Shown one piece after another: positions 46,333 through 56,498 of a stretch of DNA of 64,000 bases. How positions within the stretch are numbered: the stretch's first letter is position 1; each line of letters starts with the position of its first letter. The stretch is taken from positions 2,459,501 to 2,523,500 of the forward strand of contig NZ_CP060717.1 of assembly GCF_014396585.1 (NCBI RefSeq), read 5' to 3'. A program made the translations under genes and the position numbers. The notes beneath the pieces were generated by a model. It was not told the origin of the DNA and searched no databases. It saw only the letters and a list, made by a program, of their open reading frames with translations. Origin of the DNA: Sphingomonas rhizophila (lineage in GTDB: Bacteria; Pseudomonadota; Alphaproteobacteria; Sphingomonadales; Sphingomonadaceae).

Positions 46333-48678
46333 ATGTACGAAGCTCCGGATCGGTATAAGCGTATGATTTCCGCCCGCCTTCCGGGCGGGGAATCCCTGGG
46401 TCTCGTCCAGAATGGCGGGCGCGATGATGAGAGTGACTCGTCACTGCGCGACGTTCAGTTGATCGCCCGCGGTCATTTCGCGCCCTTCTTCGCTGGTGCC
46501 AACGTCTTTGCCGTCGTCCTCACCTCGCTCGCCCTGTGGGGTCATGTCCCGGCGATGTGGCTGTTGGGCTGGGCCGCGGCGATCGGCGGTGTCAATTTCG
46601 GTTCGTTGCAGTTGGCCCGTCACCAGGCAATCACCCATGTCGGGCGGTCTGGCCGGCGGGTGCCGCCGTGGCAGTTGATCGGCGATGTCCTGGTCCGCGC
46701 CGGGCTCTATCTCAGCCTGCCGGTCTTTTTCTTCTCCTCGCTTCCGGCCGATATCCAGATCATCACGGCCTCGTTGATGGCGGCGGTGGGTATCGCCGCG
46801 CTCGGCCTGGTCGTGATTCCGACCAGCGTATCGGTGTGGATGGCCTGCTTCGTCGGGGCGATCAGCTTCGTGCTGTTCAACGCGCGCGACGCTGTCCCCT
46901 ATCAGCACATGCTGTCGATCGTCTTTACGATGGGCGTCGCTGTATTCGGTATCCACACCGTCGCGCGATGGGCCTTCCACCAGCTCCAGACCAACGCCGA
47001 CGTGGGCTCGCAATCGGCCAGCGCCAGCCTGCTTCTGCAGGAATATGAGCAGCGCGGCGTGGGCTGGTTGTGGCAGGTCGATAGCGACAATCGGGTCACC
47101 TACATCTCCAGCCGCATGACCGCCCTGCTGGGCCGCCCGTCGTCGGCAATTCTCGGTCATTCGCTGCCCTCGCTTCTCGGCGGCCATGCTGAGCTTGGCC
47201 GCGTGCTGCTGGAAAAGCAGGCGTTCAACTCGCTCGAAATGGAATTGAAGACGGCGCGCGGACCGCGCTGGATTTCCATCGCGGGCGACCCGATCATCGA
47301 TACCGCCGGCCGCTTCGAAGGCTTTCGCGGTGTCGGCAGTGACATCACCGAGGTTCGCCAAACCCAGGAGCGGCTGACCCATCTCGCCAACATGGATGTG
47401 CTTTCGGGTCTGCCCAATCGCGGCCGGGTCCGGCAGTTGCTCGGCGAATCGCTTCGTGTCGCGACCACGTCGAATGTGCCGTGCGCCATCATGTTTCTCG
47501 ACCTCGACGGATTTAAACCGGTCAACGACACCTTCGGTCACCCGAAGGGCGACGCCGTGCTGCAAGCGGTGGCGAAGCGCCTGTGCGACGAAGTCAGCTC
47601 GGACGGGCATGTCGGCCGCATGGGTGGCGACGAGTTCGCGATCGTCATCACCGACGCCCAGTCCCGCCGCAAGGTCGAAGGCCTCGCCGACCGCATCATC
47701 AAGGCGATCGCCGAGCCGTACATGATCGACCAGACCGAAATCCGCATCGGGGTGTCGATCGGCTGCGCCTTCGGGCCGATCGACGGCGCGACGGTCGACG
47801 ACCTGATCCTCAAGGCCGACCTGGCGCTCTACGAAGCCAAGGACGCAGGCCGCGGAGTCGCCAAATATTTCTCGGCCGAGCTCCAGAACGAGCAGGACGA
47901 CCGCATCCGCCTGGAAACCGATTTGCGCAACGCCATCGCGGCGAAGCAATTCCACCTCGTCTTCCAGCCGCTGGTGTCGGCCAAGAACCAGAAGTTGATC
48001 GGTTTCGAGGCGCTGATCCGCTGGAACCACCCGCAGCGCGGGCTTGTCCCGCCGCCGGTGTTCATCCCGATCGCCGAAGAATGCGGCCTGATGATGCAGC
48101 TGGGCGAATGGGTCATCGAGGAGGCGATCCGTGCCACCGCGAGCTGGCCGGAGCCGATCACCGTCGCGCTCAACATCAGTCCGAAGCAGATCGTGCTTCC
48201 GTCGCTGCCCAACATGGTCAGCCAGGCGCTCGCCCGCCACAAGGTCGCCGGCAACCGGATCGAACTGGAAGTCACCGAAGGCGTCTTCCTCGGCGACGGC
48301 AGCCAGACGCTCGACGTCCTGAAGCGCCTGCGCGCCCTTGGCGTCGGGATCGCGCTCGACGATTTCGGCACCGGCTATTCGTCAATCGGCTATCTGAACA
48401 AGGCCGTCTTCCACAAGCTGAAGATCGACGGCAGCTTTGTCCGCGAAGCCGGTAGCCGACCGGAAAATATCGCCATCATCCAGTCGATCGTGCAGCTCGC
48501 CCGCTCGTTCCGGATGACCGTGACCGCCGAGGGGGTCGAGACTGCCGAAGATTTCGAGCGGATGCGCGACCTGGGTTGCGACACCATCCAGGGCTATCTG
48601 TTCGGCCGTCCCTTGAGCTACGAGCGCGCCAACCAGATGGTGCTCGGCCTCAGCGCGCAGCAGCGCAAGGCCGGCTGA
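46333..48678 (+). CDS. Membrane GGDEF-EAL protein with PAS domain
   Basis: The 781-residue protein has about five or six transmembrane helices (residues 50-200), a PAS domain (about 235-350), a GGDEF domain with an intact GGDEF motif (431-435) and an EAL domain with FEALIRW (Glu559), DDFGTGYSS and KIDGSFV. Both cyclic di-GMP synthase and phosphodiesterase sites look complete, so net activity cannot be predicted. Together with the PilZ proteins at 4 kb it indicates c-di-GMP signalling. Confidence 0.92.
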   Translation: MYEAPDRYKRMISARLPGGESLGLVQNGGRDDESDSSLRDVQLIARGHFAPFFAGANVFAVVLTSLALWGHVPAMWLLGWAAAIGGVNFGSLQLARHQAITHVGRSGRRVPPWQLIGDVLVRAGLYLSLPVFFFSSLPADIQIITASLMAAVGIAALGLVVIPTSVSVWMACFVGAISFVLFNARDAVPYQHMLSIVFTMGVAVFGIHTVARWAFHQLQTNADVGSQSASASLLLQEYEQRGVGWLWQVDSDNRVTYISSRMTALLGRPSSAILGHSLPSLLGGHAELGRVLLEKQAFNSLEMELKTARGPRWISIAGDPIIDTAGRFEGFRGVGSDITEVRQTQERLTHLANMDVLSGLPNRGRVRQLLGESLRVATTSNVPCAIMFLDLDGFKPVNDTFGHPKGDAVLQAVAKRLCDEVSSDGHVGRMGGDEFAIVITDAQSRRKVEGLADRIIKAIAEPYMIDQTEIRIGVSIGCAFGPIDGATVDDLILKADLALYEAKDAGRGVAKYFSAELQNEQDDRIRLETDLRNAIAAKQFHLVFQPLVSAKNQKLIGFEALIRWNHPQRGLVPPPVFIPIAEECGLMMQLGEWVIEEAIRATASWPEPITVALNISPKQIVLPSLPNMVSQALARHKVAGNRIELEVTEGVFLGDGSQTLDVLKRLRALGVGIALDDFGTGYSSIGYLNKAVFHKLKIDGSFVREAGSRPENIAIIQSIVQLARSFRMTVTAEGVETAEDFERMRDLGCDTIQGYLFGRPLSYERANQMVLGLSAQQRKAG

Positions 48679-48966
48679 TTACCGGACGTTGTAGCGGGTC
48701 TGTAGAAAGCCGATCGCGGCTTTATATTCGTGCACCGTCACCCGCTGGTCACGGTCGGCATCCGCGATGTCGCGAAAGGCGGCAATCGCCGGCTGGGCCT
48801 CGAACATCGTCAGCCACCCGTCATGGTTGGAATCGAACTTGTCGAGCGCCCATGCCTTCAGGGCGGGATCTGACTCGACCAGTTCCGTTGCCTTGGGGTT
48901 GAGAGGGGCCGTGATCGGCGTGGCCTCTGCGGCAGCGTCCAGAGCGGTGAGCATCAACGCGATCAT
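48679..48966 (-). CDS. Small EF-hand protein
   Basis: The 95-residue protein has a hydrophobic N-terminus (MIALMLTALDAAAEA), possibly a signal peptide, and two EF-hand loops: DSNHDGWLTMFEA (about residues 45-57) and DADRDQRVTVHEY (about 69-81). The second loop has Gln/Arg at positions usually holding Gly, so calcium binding there may be weak. Function unknown. It abuts the GGDEF-EAL gene convergently. Confidence 0.75.
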   Translation of the reverse strand: MIALMLTALDAAAEATPITAPLNPKATELVESDPALKAWALDKFDSNHDGWLTMFEAQPAIAAFRDIADADRDQRVTVHEYKAAIGFLQTRYNVR

Positions 48967-49005
48967 GCAAGGACAACGCGGGATCGCCCCGAAATGTCCG
49001 GCGCC

Positions 49006-51370
49006 CTAATCTTCCAGCAGGGCCTGGATCGCCCGGTCGAGCACAGCGGGCAGAAAGGGTTTCGTCAGGATCGCGGCATCCGGGGCGACGCGCCGGATGG
49101 CGTCCGTCTCGCTGTAGCCCGACACGAAAATGATCCGCTGCCCGGGACTGATGGCTCGGATTTGTTGCGCGACCTCGGCACCAGTCATGCCGGGCATGAT
49201 GAAGTCGATCACCACGACTTCGGGCCTAAGCGTCTTGAACAATTCAAGGCCCTGCTGGCCATCGCCGGCCTCGGTGACGGCAAATCCGCTTTCCGTCAGG
49301 CTGGCGCACAGCATCCCCCGCACCAGTTCGTCGTCGTCGATGACCAGGATGGAATGGCCGGCGGGCGGCTTCTTTGCCGCAGCGACCAGACTTTCGTCCT
49401 GCTCGACCCCATCTTCCTCGCCGTCGGCCATCCGGAAGTACAGGCGGACTCGTGTTCCTTCGCCGACACGGCTTTCGATCCTTGCAGTGCCGCCCGATTG
49501 GCGGGCCATGCCATAAACCATGGACAGGCCCAGGCCGGTGCCTTTGCCGGCTTCCTTCGTTGTGAAGAATGGGTCGAAAGCTCGCGCGACCACCTCCTCG
49601 GGCATGCCGGTGCCGGTGTCGCGAATCTCGAGCTCAATATAGTCGCCGGGCGACAGCTCATTGTCTTCGCCGACAGTCACCGCCCGGGTAGAGATGCCAA
49701 GTTCGCCACCATCGGGCATGGCGTCACGGGCGTTGATCGCCAGGTTGAGCAGCGCGACCTCCACCTGGGTCGGGTCCGCCATGACGCGCCGCTGCTCGTC
49801 ATGAAGCTCGATGCGCTTGGCGATTCCGGGACCGAGAACGTTGCGCAGCAGCGGTCGCATCTCCTCGATCAGGCTGGCGACGTGGATCGGCCGAACTTCC
49901 AGCCGCTGCACTCGGCTGAATGCCAGCAACTGCGCGGTCAGGCGGGCACCGCGCTCCGCGGCCGCCAGTGCGTTCTTGGCATAGCGTTGCGATTTCGGGT
50001 CCAAACCCTGCCGGAGGACCATGTCGAGGCCGCCCACCACGACCGTCAGCAGGTTGTTGAAATCGTGGGCGATCCCGCCGGTTAGCTGACCGAGCGCTTC
50101 CATCTTCTGACTTTGGCGAAGCTGTTCCTGGGCCAGCTTGAGCTCGGAGATATCACGAGCCTCAAGAACGAGGATTTCGACCTCGCCTTTCTCGTTGGTG
50201 ACCGGCGTCAGCGAGAAATCGAGCGTGGTCACGACATGGCCGCGCCGCTCCAGGACGATTTCGCGCCGGACCGGATGGCCATCGGCCGCCTGCCGGATAA
50301 ATTCGCGCAGGGGCATGATATTGTCCGGGTAGAGGCTGAGCGTCGGGGCGTCCCAGATTTTCTGCCCGACGGCACTTTCCGGGTTGGGCGCGCGCCAGGC
50401 CATGGGCGACCGGTTGAGGTCGAGGACAGTGCCATCGGGCGAAAGCAGCACGATGACCTCCAGCACCGTGTCGACGATCGCCCGGAATCGCTGCTCGCTG
50501 GTCGTCAGCGCCCTGGTCCGCGCCTCCACCTGGCGGCGAAGTTCAGACTCGGCCTCTTTCTCGAGCGTGATGTCGATCGCCGTGCCGATGAAGCCGGTGA
50601 GTTCCTTCTCGGGCCGAAACGTGGGCTCGACACCGACCGAAGCCACCGCCATTCCCCGTCTGCGCGCTTGTAGCGACCCTCCAGCGTGAACGTTTGCAGT
50701 GAAGCCTCGCCCGCAAGGCTTTCCCTGGTCAGCCGGTCAACGTCGTCGGGATGGATGAAGGCCAGCCAGTTGGCGTCCCGCGCCTCATCCTGAGTGCAGC
50801 CCATGAAGTCAGCGTAGGCTCGGTTGACGAATTCGCGCGTTCGGTCGGCACGGGTCACCCACATGATCACCGGCGCGAAGTCGGCGATCCGGCGGAAGCG
50901 CGTCTCGCTTTCCCGAGCTGCGGCGTCGGCGGCCCGTTGCTCGGTCAGATCCTGGACCAGCAGGGCGAAGCCAACAACCTTCCCGTCCTTCCCGACGTGC
51001 GGGACATATTCGGACTGGACCGTGCGCTGGCCGCGCGTCGGATGGTCGAAGATGGCGGCGAACCACTGCCGTTCGCCCTCCAACGCGGCTTCGATGGCGC
51101 CGCGACGGACCGCATAGGCCTGTTCGCCCATCACCTCACGGATGCTCCGGCCGAGGATCGAACTGCGCGGGCGGCCGAACCAGTTGGCGATGCCGCTGTT
51201 GCAGAAACGATAGACCTGGTTCGCGTCGCAATAGGCGACCATCACCGGCAGGGCGTCGGCAATGGCGATCAGTGAGTTGAAATCGAAGCCGACGGCGTCG
51301 GTTACCGGCGTTTGCCGTTGCTCCCCGGCCTCGCCCGCCGGCTGCGAGTCGTCACCCCCCGATCCTTCAT
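49006..51370 (-). CDS. Hybrid sensor histidine kinase with PAS domains (frameshifted)
   Basis: Three PAS-like domains precede a kinase core (phospho-acceptor [17 protein letters not shown]; ATPase [16 protein letters not shown] and [11 protein letters not shown]) and a C-terminal receiver ([11 protein letters not shown], phospho-acceptor in [15 protein letters not shown]). The frame breaks in the GGG of 50611-50613; one added base joins [14 protein letters not shown] to [14 protein letters not shown]. The 5' end is unclear: GTG/ATG at 51245/51242 lie inside a PAS domain. One more base in the C6 run at 51355-51360 would extend the protein to an ATG at 51370. It lacks transmembrane helices and is probably cytoplasmic. 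Confidence 0.8.
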
Positions 51371-51433
51371 CGCGCCAGCCTGACGCCGGTTCGGGGCGAA
51401 GTCACGGATTTCCGTCGAGCGGCCGACGCCAGT

Positions 51434-51949
51434 CTAGTCGAAATGGAGGCGACGATAGGAGCCGCGAAAATAAAGCAGGGGATCCAGTCCGGCCTCGAAC
51501 GTCGCCTTCTTAACCTCGCCGACCAGGATCCAGTGGTCGCCGCCTTCGTGCACTGCGTTGCGCGCGCATTCAAAGATCGACAATGATCCGGCCAGTACCG
51601 GCGCGCCCATTTCGCCGGCGGACCAGGGGGTCTGGCCGAAGCGGTCCTCCACCCGGGTCGAAAAGGTGATCGACGCCGGCTGCTGGCCGGTCTGCAGGAC
51701 GTTGACCGCGAAATGCCCGGCCTCGATCAACGGGACGGCGCAGGTGGCGTTCTTATGAATGCATACCAGCAGTAGCGGCGGATCGAGCGACACGCTGGTG
51801 AAACTATTGGCCGTGAGGCCGCACGGGTTCCCGTCGGCGTCGAGGCAGGTGACGACCGTAACGCCAGTCGCGAAGCAGCCCAGCGCATCGCGCAGGGTGC
51901 GCGGGTCGGAGCCGGTGCGATATTCGCGGCTGTCGGGAAGGGTGCTCAT
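51434..51949 (-). CDS. Flavin reductase family protein
   Basis: The 171-residue protein has the split-barrel FMN-binding pattern: RDALGCFATGVTVVTC, GLTANSFTSVSLDPPLLLVCI, FAVNVLQTGQQ and DHWILVGEV. Such enzymes reduce FMN/FAD with NADH for partner monooxygenases. The partner is not obvious; phhA next door uses pterin, not flavin. It lies 24 bases after phhA on the same strand and may be cotranscribed. Confidence 0.88.
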   Translation of the reverse strand: MSTLPDSREYRTGSDPRTLRDALGCFATGVTVVTCLDADGNPCGLTANSFTSVSLDPPLLLVCIHKNATCAVPLIEAGHFAVNVLQTGQQPASITFSTRVEDRFGQTPWSAGEMGAPVLAGSLSIFECARNAVHEGGDHWILVGEVKKATFEAGLDPLLYFRGSYRRLHFD

Positions 51950-51972
51950 CCCGACCGCCTATAGGCGACCGC

Positions 51973-52755
51973 CTACTGCGCGGCCAGCCGTTCCAGCGTT
52001 TCGAGATTGGCCGAGCGGATCGCGGCCAACGCTCCGGGCAGGTCTTCGGCCACCAGGTAAAGCGGCTGGAAGGCGTCGTGGCGGTAGGGCGTTCGCACCG
52101 CCTCGCCCAGGCTGAACGGGCGGCGTTCAATCGACGATTCTTCCAGCGAGTAGTGCGATTCGCCGAAGCTGGAGGCAAGGCCGGCGCCGAGGATGCGCAA
52201 CTCGCCATCCTCGCGCGCCAGGCCGAATTCGATGCTGTGCCAGTAAATCCGGGCGACGAGGTGACCCTCGCCGGCGGCGCAGGCCTCGACGCCCAGCCGG
52301 CCGACCTCGGTCATCAGATCGGCGACGGTAGGGTCGGCAAGCATCGGCACATGGCCGAAGATGTCGTGGAAACAGTCGGGTTCCTCCAGGTAATCGAGCT
52401 GCGCCCGCTTGCGGATGAAGTTGCCCACCGGGAAGACCCGTTCCGCCAGCATGGCAAAGAAATCCTCGTCGGGGATCAGGCCCGGCACGGCGACGCAGCG
52501 AAAGCCGGTCAGCGGCTCCAGCCGCGCGTTCAATTCGCCCAGCTCCGGAATGCCGGGATGGCCGAGGTTAAGAACATCCAGGCCGTTGCGAAAAGCGTCG
52601 ACGAGCCGCGGACCGATCGATTCGACCTGCCGGGCAAACAGAAGGTCCCACACGGCATGGTCATCCTCTGTGAAATGCGACCAATTTTGCGGAACGACGT
52701 GGCGTTCCCAGCCAGATCGTTCGTCAGTCAGGGCGATTGCGGTGTTGGAAATCAT
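51973..52755 (-). CDS. phhA: Phenylalanine 4-monooxygenase
   Basis: The 260-residue enzyme matches the short bacterial aromatic amino acid hydroxylases, lacking the N-terminal ACT domain of animal enzymes. Iron ligands lie in CFHDIFGHVPML (two His) and YWHSIEFGL (Glu). It hydroxylates phenylalanine to tyrosine using tetrahydropterin. Its recycling partner phhB is encoded upstream on the same strand. Between them lie a Tyr-codon leader peptide and a terminator, so expression is probably controlled by attenuation. AAAGG lies about 14 bases before the ATG. Confidence 0.95.
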   Translation of the reverse strand: MISNTAIALTDERSGWERHVVPQNWSHFTEDDHAVWDLLFARQVESIGPRLVDAFRNGLDVLNLGHPGIPELGELNARLEPLTGFRCVAVPGLIPDEDFFAMLAERVFPVGNFIRKRAQLDYLEEPDCFHDIFGHVPMLADPTVADLMTEVGRLGVEACAAGEGHLVARIYWHSIEFGLAREDGELRILGAGLASSFGESHYSLEESSIERRPFSLGEAVRTPYRHDAFQPLYLVAEDLPGALAAIRSANLETLERLAAQ

Positions 52756-52777
52756 CGGGCGTGAACCTTTCGGGCAA

Positions 52778-52809
52778 TAAAAAACCCGCCGAAGCAGGGG
52801 CTTGGCGGG
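52778..52809 (-). terminator. Probable attenuator terminator upstream of phhA
   Basis: On the minus strand CCCGCC, AAG, a CCCCTG loop, CTT (bulged C) and GGCGGG form a hairpin followed at once by T6 ATT. It lies 23 bases before the phhA start and about 30 bases after the stop of the Tyr-rich leader frame. There is no full-length gene that it would simply end; phhB stops about 145 bases earlier. Confidence 0.82.
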
Positions 52810-52857
52810 CGGTAGAGTGGGTTTGAGATACGAATATCCTCAGCCGGTCTCCACCGC
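52809..52857 (-). promoter_or_regulatory. Candidate antiterminator and pause hairpin of the phhA leader
   Basis: GCGGUGGAG (52857-52849, codons 26-28 of the leader) can pair over nine bases, with one G-U, with CUCUACCGC (52817-52809), which ends on the first base of the terminator's left arm. Between them a UGAGGAUA-UUCG-UAUCUCA hairpin starts at the leader stop codon. A ribosome stalled on the Tyr codons would leave the 9-base element free; one at the stop codon would cover it. These pairings were found by eye. Confidence 0.5.
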
Positions 52858-52932
52858 GCAGGGATAATAATAGCTCGCCGTCGCCGCGGGGGCGGCGCCA
52901 ACGGGGCGGGTGAGGGCAAACGAACTTTGCAT
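52840..52932 (-). CDS. Tyr-rich leader peptide of phhA (proposed)
   Basis: A 30-codon frame starts MQSSFALTRPVGAAPA, contains three consecutive Tyr codons (TAT, 52872-52864) and ends CAVETG before a TGA. It has no ribosome-binding site, and a TACACT -10-like hexamer ends seven bases before its ATG, so it may be leaderless, like trpL in this window. Length, codon cluster and distance to the terminator closely match trpL. Tyrosine is the product of PhhA, which makes regulation by tyrosyl-tRNA charging plausible. The translation itself is inferred. Confidence 0.65.
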   Translation of the reverse strand: MQSSFALTRPVGAAPAATASYYYPCAVETG

Positions 52933-52939
52933 TGCGGTG

Positions 52940-52969
52940 AGTGTATCGGCCTTCATGCATGAACGCCAG
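52940..52969 (-). promoter_or_regulatory. Possible promoter of the phhA leader
   Basis: Minus-strand TACACT lies seven bases before the leader ATG, with a weak CTGGCG -35 18 bases further upstream, overlapping the end of phhB. If used, it would give a leaderless leader transcript independent of phhB. Read-through from phhB is the alternative. Confidence 0.35.
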
Positions 52970-53228
52970 ATGGATTGAATTTTTCATCGATCCAGTGCGC
53001 CATCGCCACATCGCGATCCGTCACGCCACCGGCGTCGTGGCTGGTCAGGCGGATATCGAGCCGGTTCCATACCGAGGTGAATTCGGGATGGTGGTCGACC
53101 GCCTCGGCATGGTCGGCGAGCTTGGTCAGGAACCCGAACGCGGCCTTGAAATCGGCGAAGGTCAGCGTCCGCTCGATCGCCGTGCCGTCAACGCTGCGCC
53201 GCCAGTTGCTGGGAATATCGTCGATCAT
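52953..53228 (-). CDS. phhB: 4a-hydroxytetrahydrobiopterin dehydratase (pterin carbinolamine dehydratase)
   Basis: The 91-residue protein has the PCD/DCoH core: [51 protein letters not shown], with the His-His-Pro catalytic motif. It dehydrates the carbinolamine pterin formed by PhhA so that the cofactor can be recycled. The start was placed at MIDDIP; the frame continues 12 codons upstream. It is divergent from the thiolase gene. Confidence 0.93.
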   Translation of the reverse strand: MIDDIPSNWRRSVDGTAIERTLTFADFKAAFGFLTKLADHAEAVDHHPEFTSVWNRLDIRLTSHDAGGVTDRDVAMAHWIDEKFNPSGVHA

Positions 53229-53294
53229 GCTCGCGCCATGCACCCGAATGGCCTCGCCTTGCAAAGGTGGAACGCTCGGCGCAGGGAACGCGCC

Positions 53295-54496
<1,202 letters not shown>

Positions 54497-54497
<1 letters not shown>

Positions 54498-54937
54498 TGG
54501 CCGATCCGGCCGCCTTGCGCGAGGTCTTGGCCGGGGTCGAGGATCCGGAAATCCCGGTGCTGAGCGTTCTCGACCTTGGCATCGTCCGGGCGATCGAGCC
54601 GGACCGCGTCGTGATCACGCCGACCTATTCGGGATGCCCGGCGACCCACGCCATTGAAATGGCGATCCGCGGCGCGCTTGATGCGGCGGGGTTTCGCTCG
54701 GTGGCGGTCGACACGGTGCTGACACCGCCCTGGTCGACCAACATGATCAGCGAGGGCGGCAAGGCCAAGCTCCAAGCCTATGGCATCGCACCGCCCAGCC
54801 TGTCGCCGACCGCGACCTGCCCGCAGTGCGGGTCGACCGACACGGTGGAGGTCAGCCGCTTCGGATCAACGCCGTGCAAGGCGCAATGGCGGTGCCGGTC
54901 GTGCCTCGAACCGTTCGACCGGTTCAAATGCCACTGA
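54497..54937 (+). CDS. paaD: PaaD-like phenylacetyl-CoA epoxidase maturation protein
   Basis: The 146-residue protein has an N-terminal DUF59 (MIP18-like) domain (VEDPEIPVLSVLDLGIVRAIE, TPTYSGCPATHAIE) and the C-terminal zinc-ribbon-like tail CPQCGSTDTVEVSRFGSTPCKAQWRCRSCLEPFDRFKCH, which is specific to PaaD/PaaJ rather than SufT. The GTG start shares its first base with the thiolase stop. paaABC and paaE are not in the window, so this is a detached member of the phenylacetate set or serves another oxygenase. Confidence 0.85.
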
Positions 54938-54938
54938 C

Positions 54939-55388
54939 CTAGTCGGGCGCGCAAAGCGTCGGAAGGTCGGTGCGATCGGCGCAAAAGGCGATCCGGACCT
55001 GGCGACCGAGATCGACATCGCCAACGGATTGAAGCGTGGTGGCGATTACCCGTGGCATCGCTTCGTGCAGGTGCCGGGCCGCTGGCGATTCCGCCTGTGC
55101 GACCAAGGTCCGCAGATCCTCCACCGTCAGATGGGTGGCGAGCGCCCGGGCGTCCGCGGCGAACAGCCGTTCGCGTTCCTGCGCGTAGACCTTCGCGGCA
55201 ACGGCGCGGAGCGCGGCCTTGTCCTTTTCCGCCATGGCGGGCTCGCGCTCGATCATTTCCTGCGTGTCTTTCTTCTCCGCGACGGACAGCAGCGTCGCAA
55301 GCGTTCCACGTTCCGCCAGCCGGCGGCCCAGCGCCAGCGCCTCCGCGCTCGGCTCGGCACCGGCAAGCATCAGGGCGATCACGATCAT
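54939..55388 (-). CDS. Exported helical protein, DUF2059-like, unknown function
   Basis: The 149-residue protein begins [17 protein letters not shown], a short signal peptide, and is then mostly amphipathic helix with [32 protein letters not shown], resembling the DUF2059 helical domain. Two cysteines at the C-terminus ([15 protein letters not shown]) may form a disulfide. Its ATG overlaps the aroC stop (ATGA). I cannot assign a function. Confidence 0.6.
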   Translation of the reverse strand: MIVIALMLAGAEPSAEALALGRRLAERGTLATLLSVAEKKDTQEMIEREPAMAEKDKAALRAVAAKVYAQERERLFAADARALATHLTVEDLRTLVAQAESPAARHLHEAMPRVIATTLQSVGDVDLGRQVRIAFCADRTDLPTLCAPD

Positions 55389-56392
55389 CGGACATCTCCA
55401 CATTGAGCACGATGGAGGAGCTTGTGGTCAGCCAGCACCAGTGCGACCATCGCTTCGACCACCGGCGCTCCGCGAATGCCGACGCACGGGTCATGCCGGC
55501 CGCGCGTGATCGCTTCGGCGTTGCCGCCGCTCGGGTTTATGCTGGGGACGGGCAGACGGATCGAACTGGTCGGCTTGAAGGCGACGCGCACGATAACCGG
55601 CTGGCCGGTGGAGATGCCCCCGACGATGCCGCCCGCCATATTGCCGTCGAAGGTCGGACCGTCCGGGCCCTCGCGCATTGCGTCCTGGGACGTGCTGCCC
55701 TTCATTCGCGCCGTTTCGAAGCCCGCGCCGATCTCCACGCCCTTGACCGCGTTGATGCCCATGCAGGCGGCGGCGAGGTCTGCATCGAGCTTGCCATAGA
55801 CGGGCGCGCCCCAGCCGACCGGCACGCCGTCCGCGACACATTCGACGATCGCGCCGACGCTGTCTCCGGCGCGGCGCGTGTCGTCGAGCAATGCTTCCCA
55901 CCGCTCCGCGTCGCTCTCGCCACCGATCTCGGTCACCCGCGCTTCGATGCTCACATCGGGGATGATGAGCCGAGCGATCGCCCCGCCGGCCACCCGCACC
56001 GCCGTTTCCCGCGCCGACGCCCGGCCGCCACCGCGCGGATCGCGAAAGCCATATTTCCGGTCATAGACATAGTCGGCATGGCCCGGGCGATAGGGCGCAT
56101 CGACGGGGTAATCCTTGCTGCGCGCATCGACATTGTCGATGACCATGCCGATTGAGGTGCCGGTCGTTCGGCCCTCGTATACCCCCGACAGTATGCGAAT
56201 TCGGTCCGGCTCCTGCCGCGGCGTCACGTTCTTCGACGTTCCCGGTCGGCGCTGATCGAGGAAGCGCTGCATCCACGCCTCGTCGAGGTTGATGCCGGGC
56301 GGGCAGCCGTCGAGCACCCCGCCGATGGCTGGGCCGTGGCTTTCACCCCAGGTTGTCAGCGTCAGCAGCCGTCCGAACTGATTGATGCTCAT
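55385..56392 (-). CDS. aroC: Chorismate synthase
   Basis: The 335-residue protein has [20 protein letters not shown] at the N-terminus, [40 protein letters not shown], and the C-terminal block [26 protein letters not shown], the three chorismate synthase signatures. It makes chorismate, the precursor for the trp operon and for phenylalanine and tyrosine, whose genes lie in this window. It is slightly shorter than the usual 350-360 residues. Confidence 0.96.
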   Translation of the reverse strand: MSINQFGRLLTLTTWGESHGPAIGGVLDGCPPGINLDEAWMQRFLDQRRPGTSKNVTPRQEPDRIRILSGVYEGRTTGTSIGMVIDNVDARSKDYPVDAPYRPGHADYVYDRKYGFRDPRGGGRASARETAVRVAGGAIARLIIPDVSIEARVTEIGGESDAERWEALLDDTRRAGDSVGAIVECVADGVPVGWGAPVYGKLDADLAAACMGINAVKGVEIGAGFETARMKGSTSQDAMREGPDGPTFDGNMAGGIVGGISTGQPVIVRVAFKPTSSIRLPVPSINPSGGNAEAITRGRHDPCVGIRGAPVVEAMVALVLADHKLLHRAQCGDVR

Positions 56393-56498
56393 GACCCCCT
56401 CGAGAATTTCGCGCGCTGCAGATGGCGTAGCGCATGAGCCTCAGCTTGCCAAAGTGCCGCCGCCGGTCTTTGCATTGGGAAAAAGGGGACGATGAACG

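Noticed and set aside
46441..48240. 599-codon minus-strand frame across the GGDEF-EAL gene
   Set aside because: It is antisense to an intact GGDEF-EAL protein and has the same low-information Arg/Asp/Gln-rich composition.
52724..53011. 95-codon frame covering the phhA leader region as a gene
   Set aside because: It overlaps phhB and phhA ends, reads through the terminator and has no family features. The 30-codon Tyr-rich frame explains the region better.
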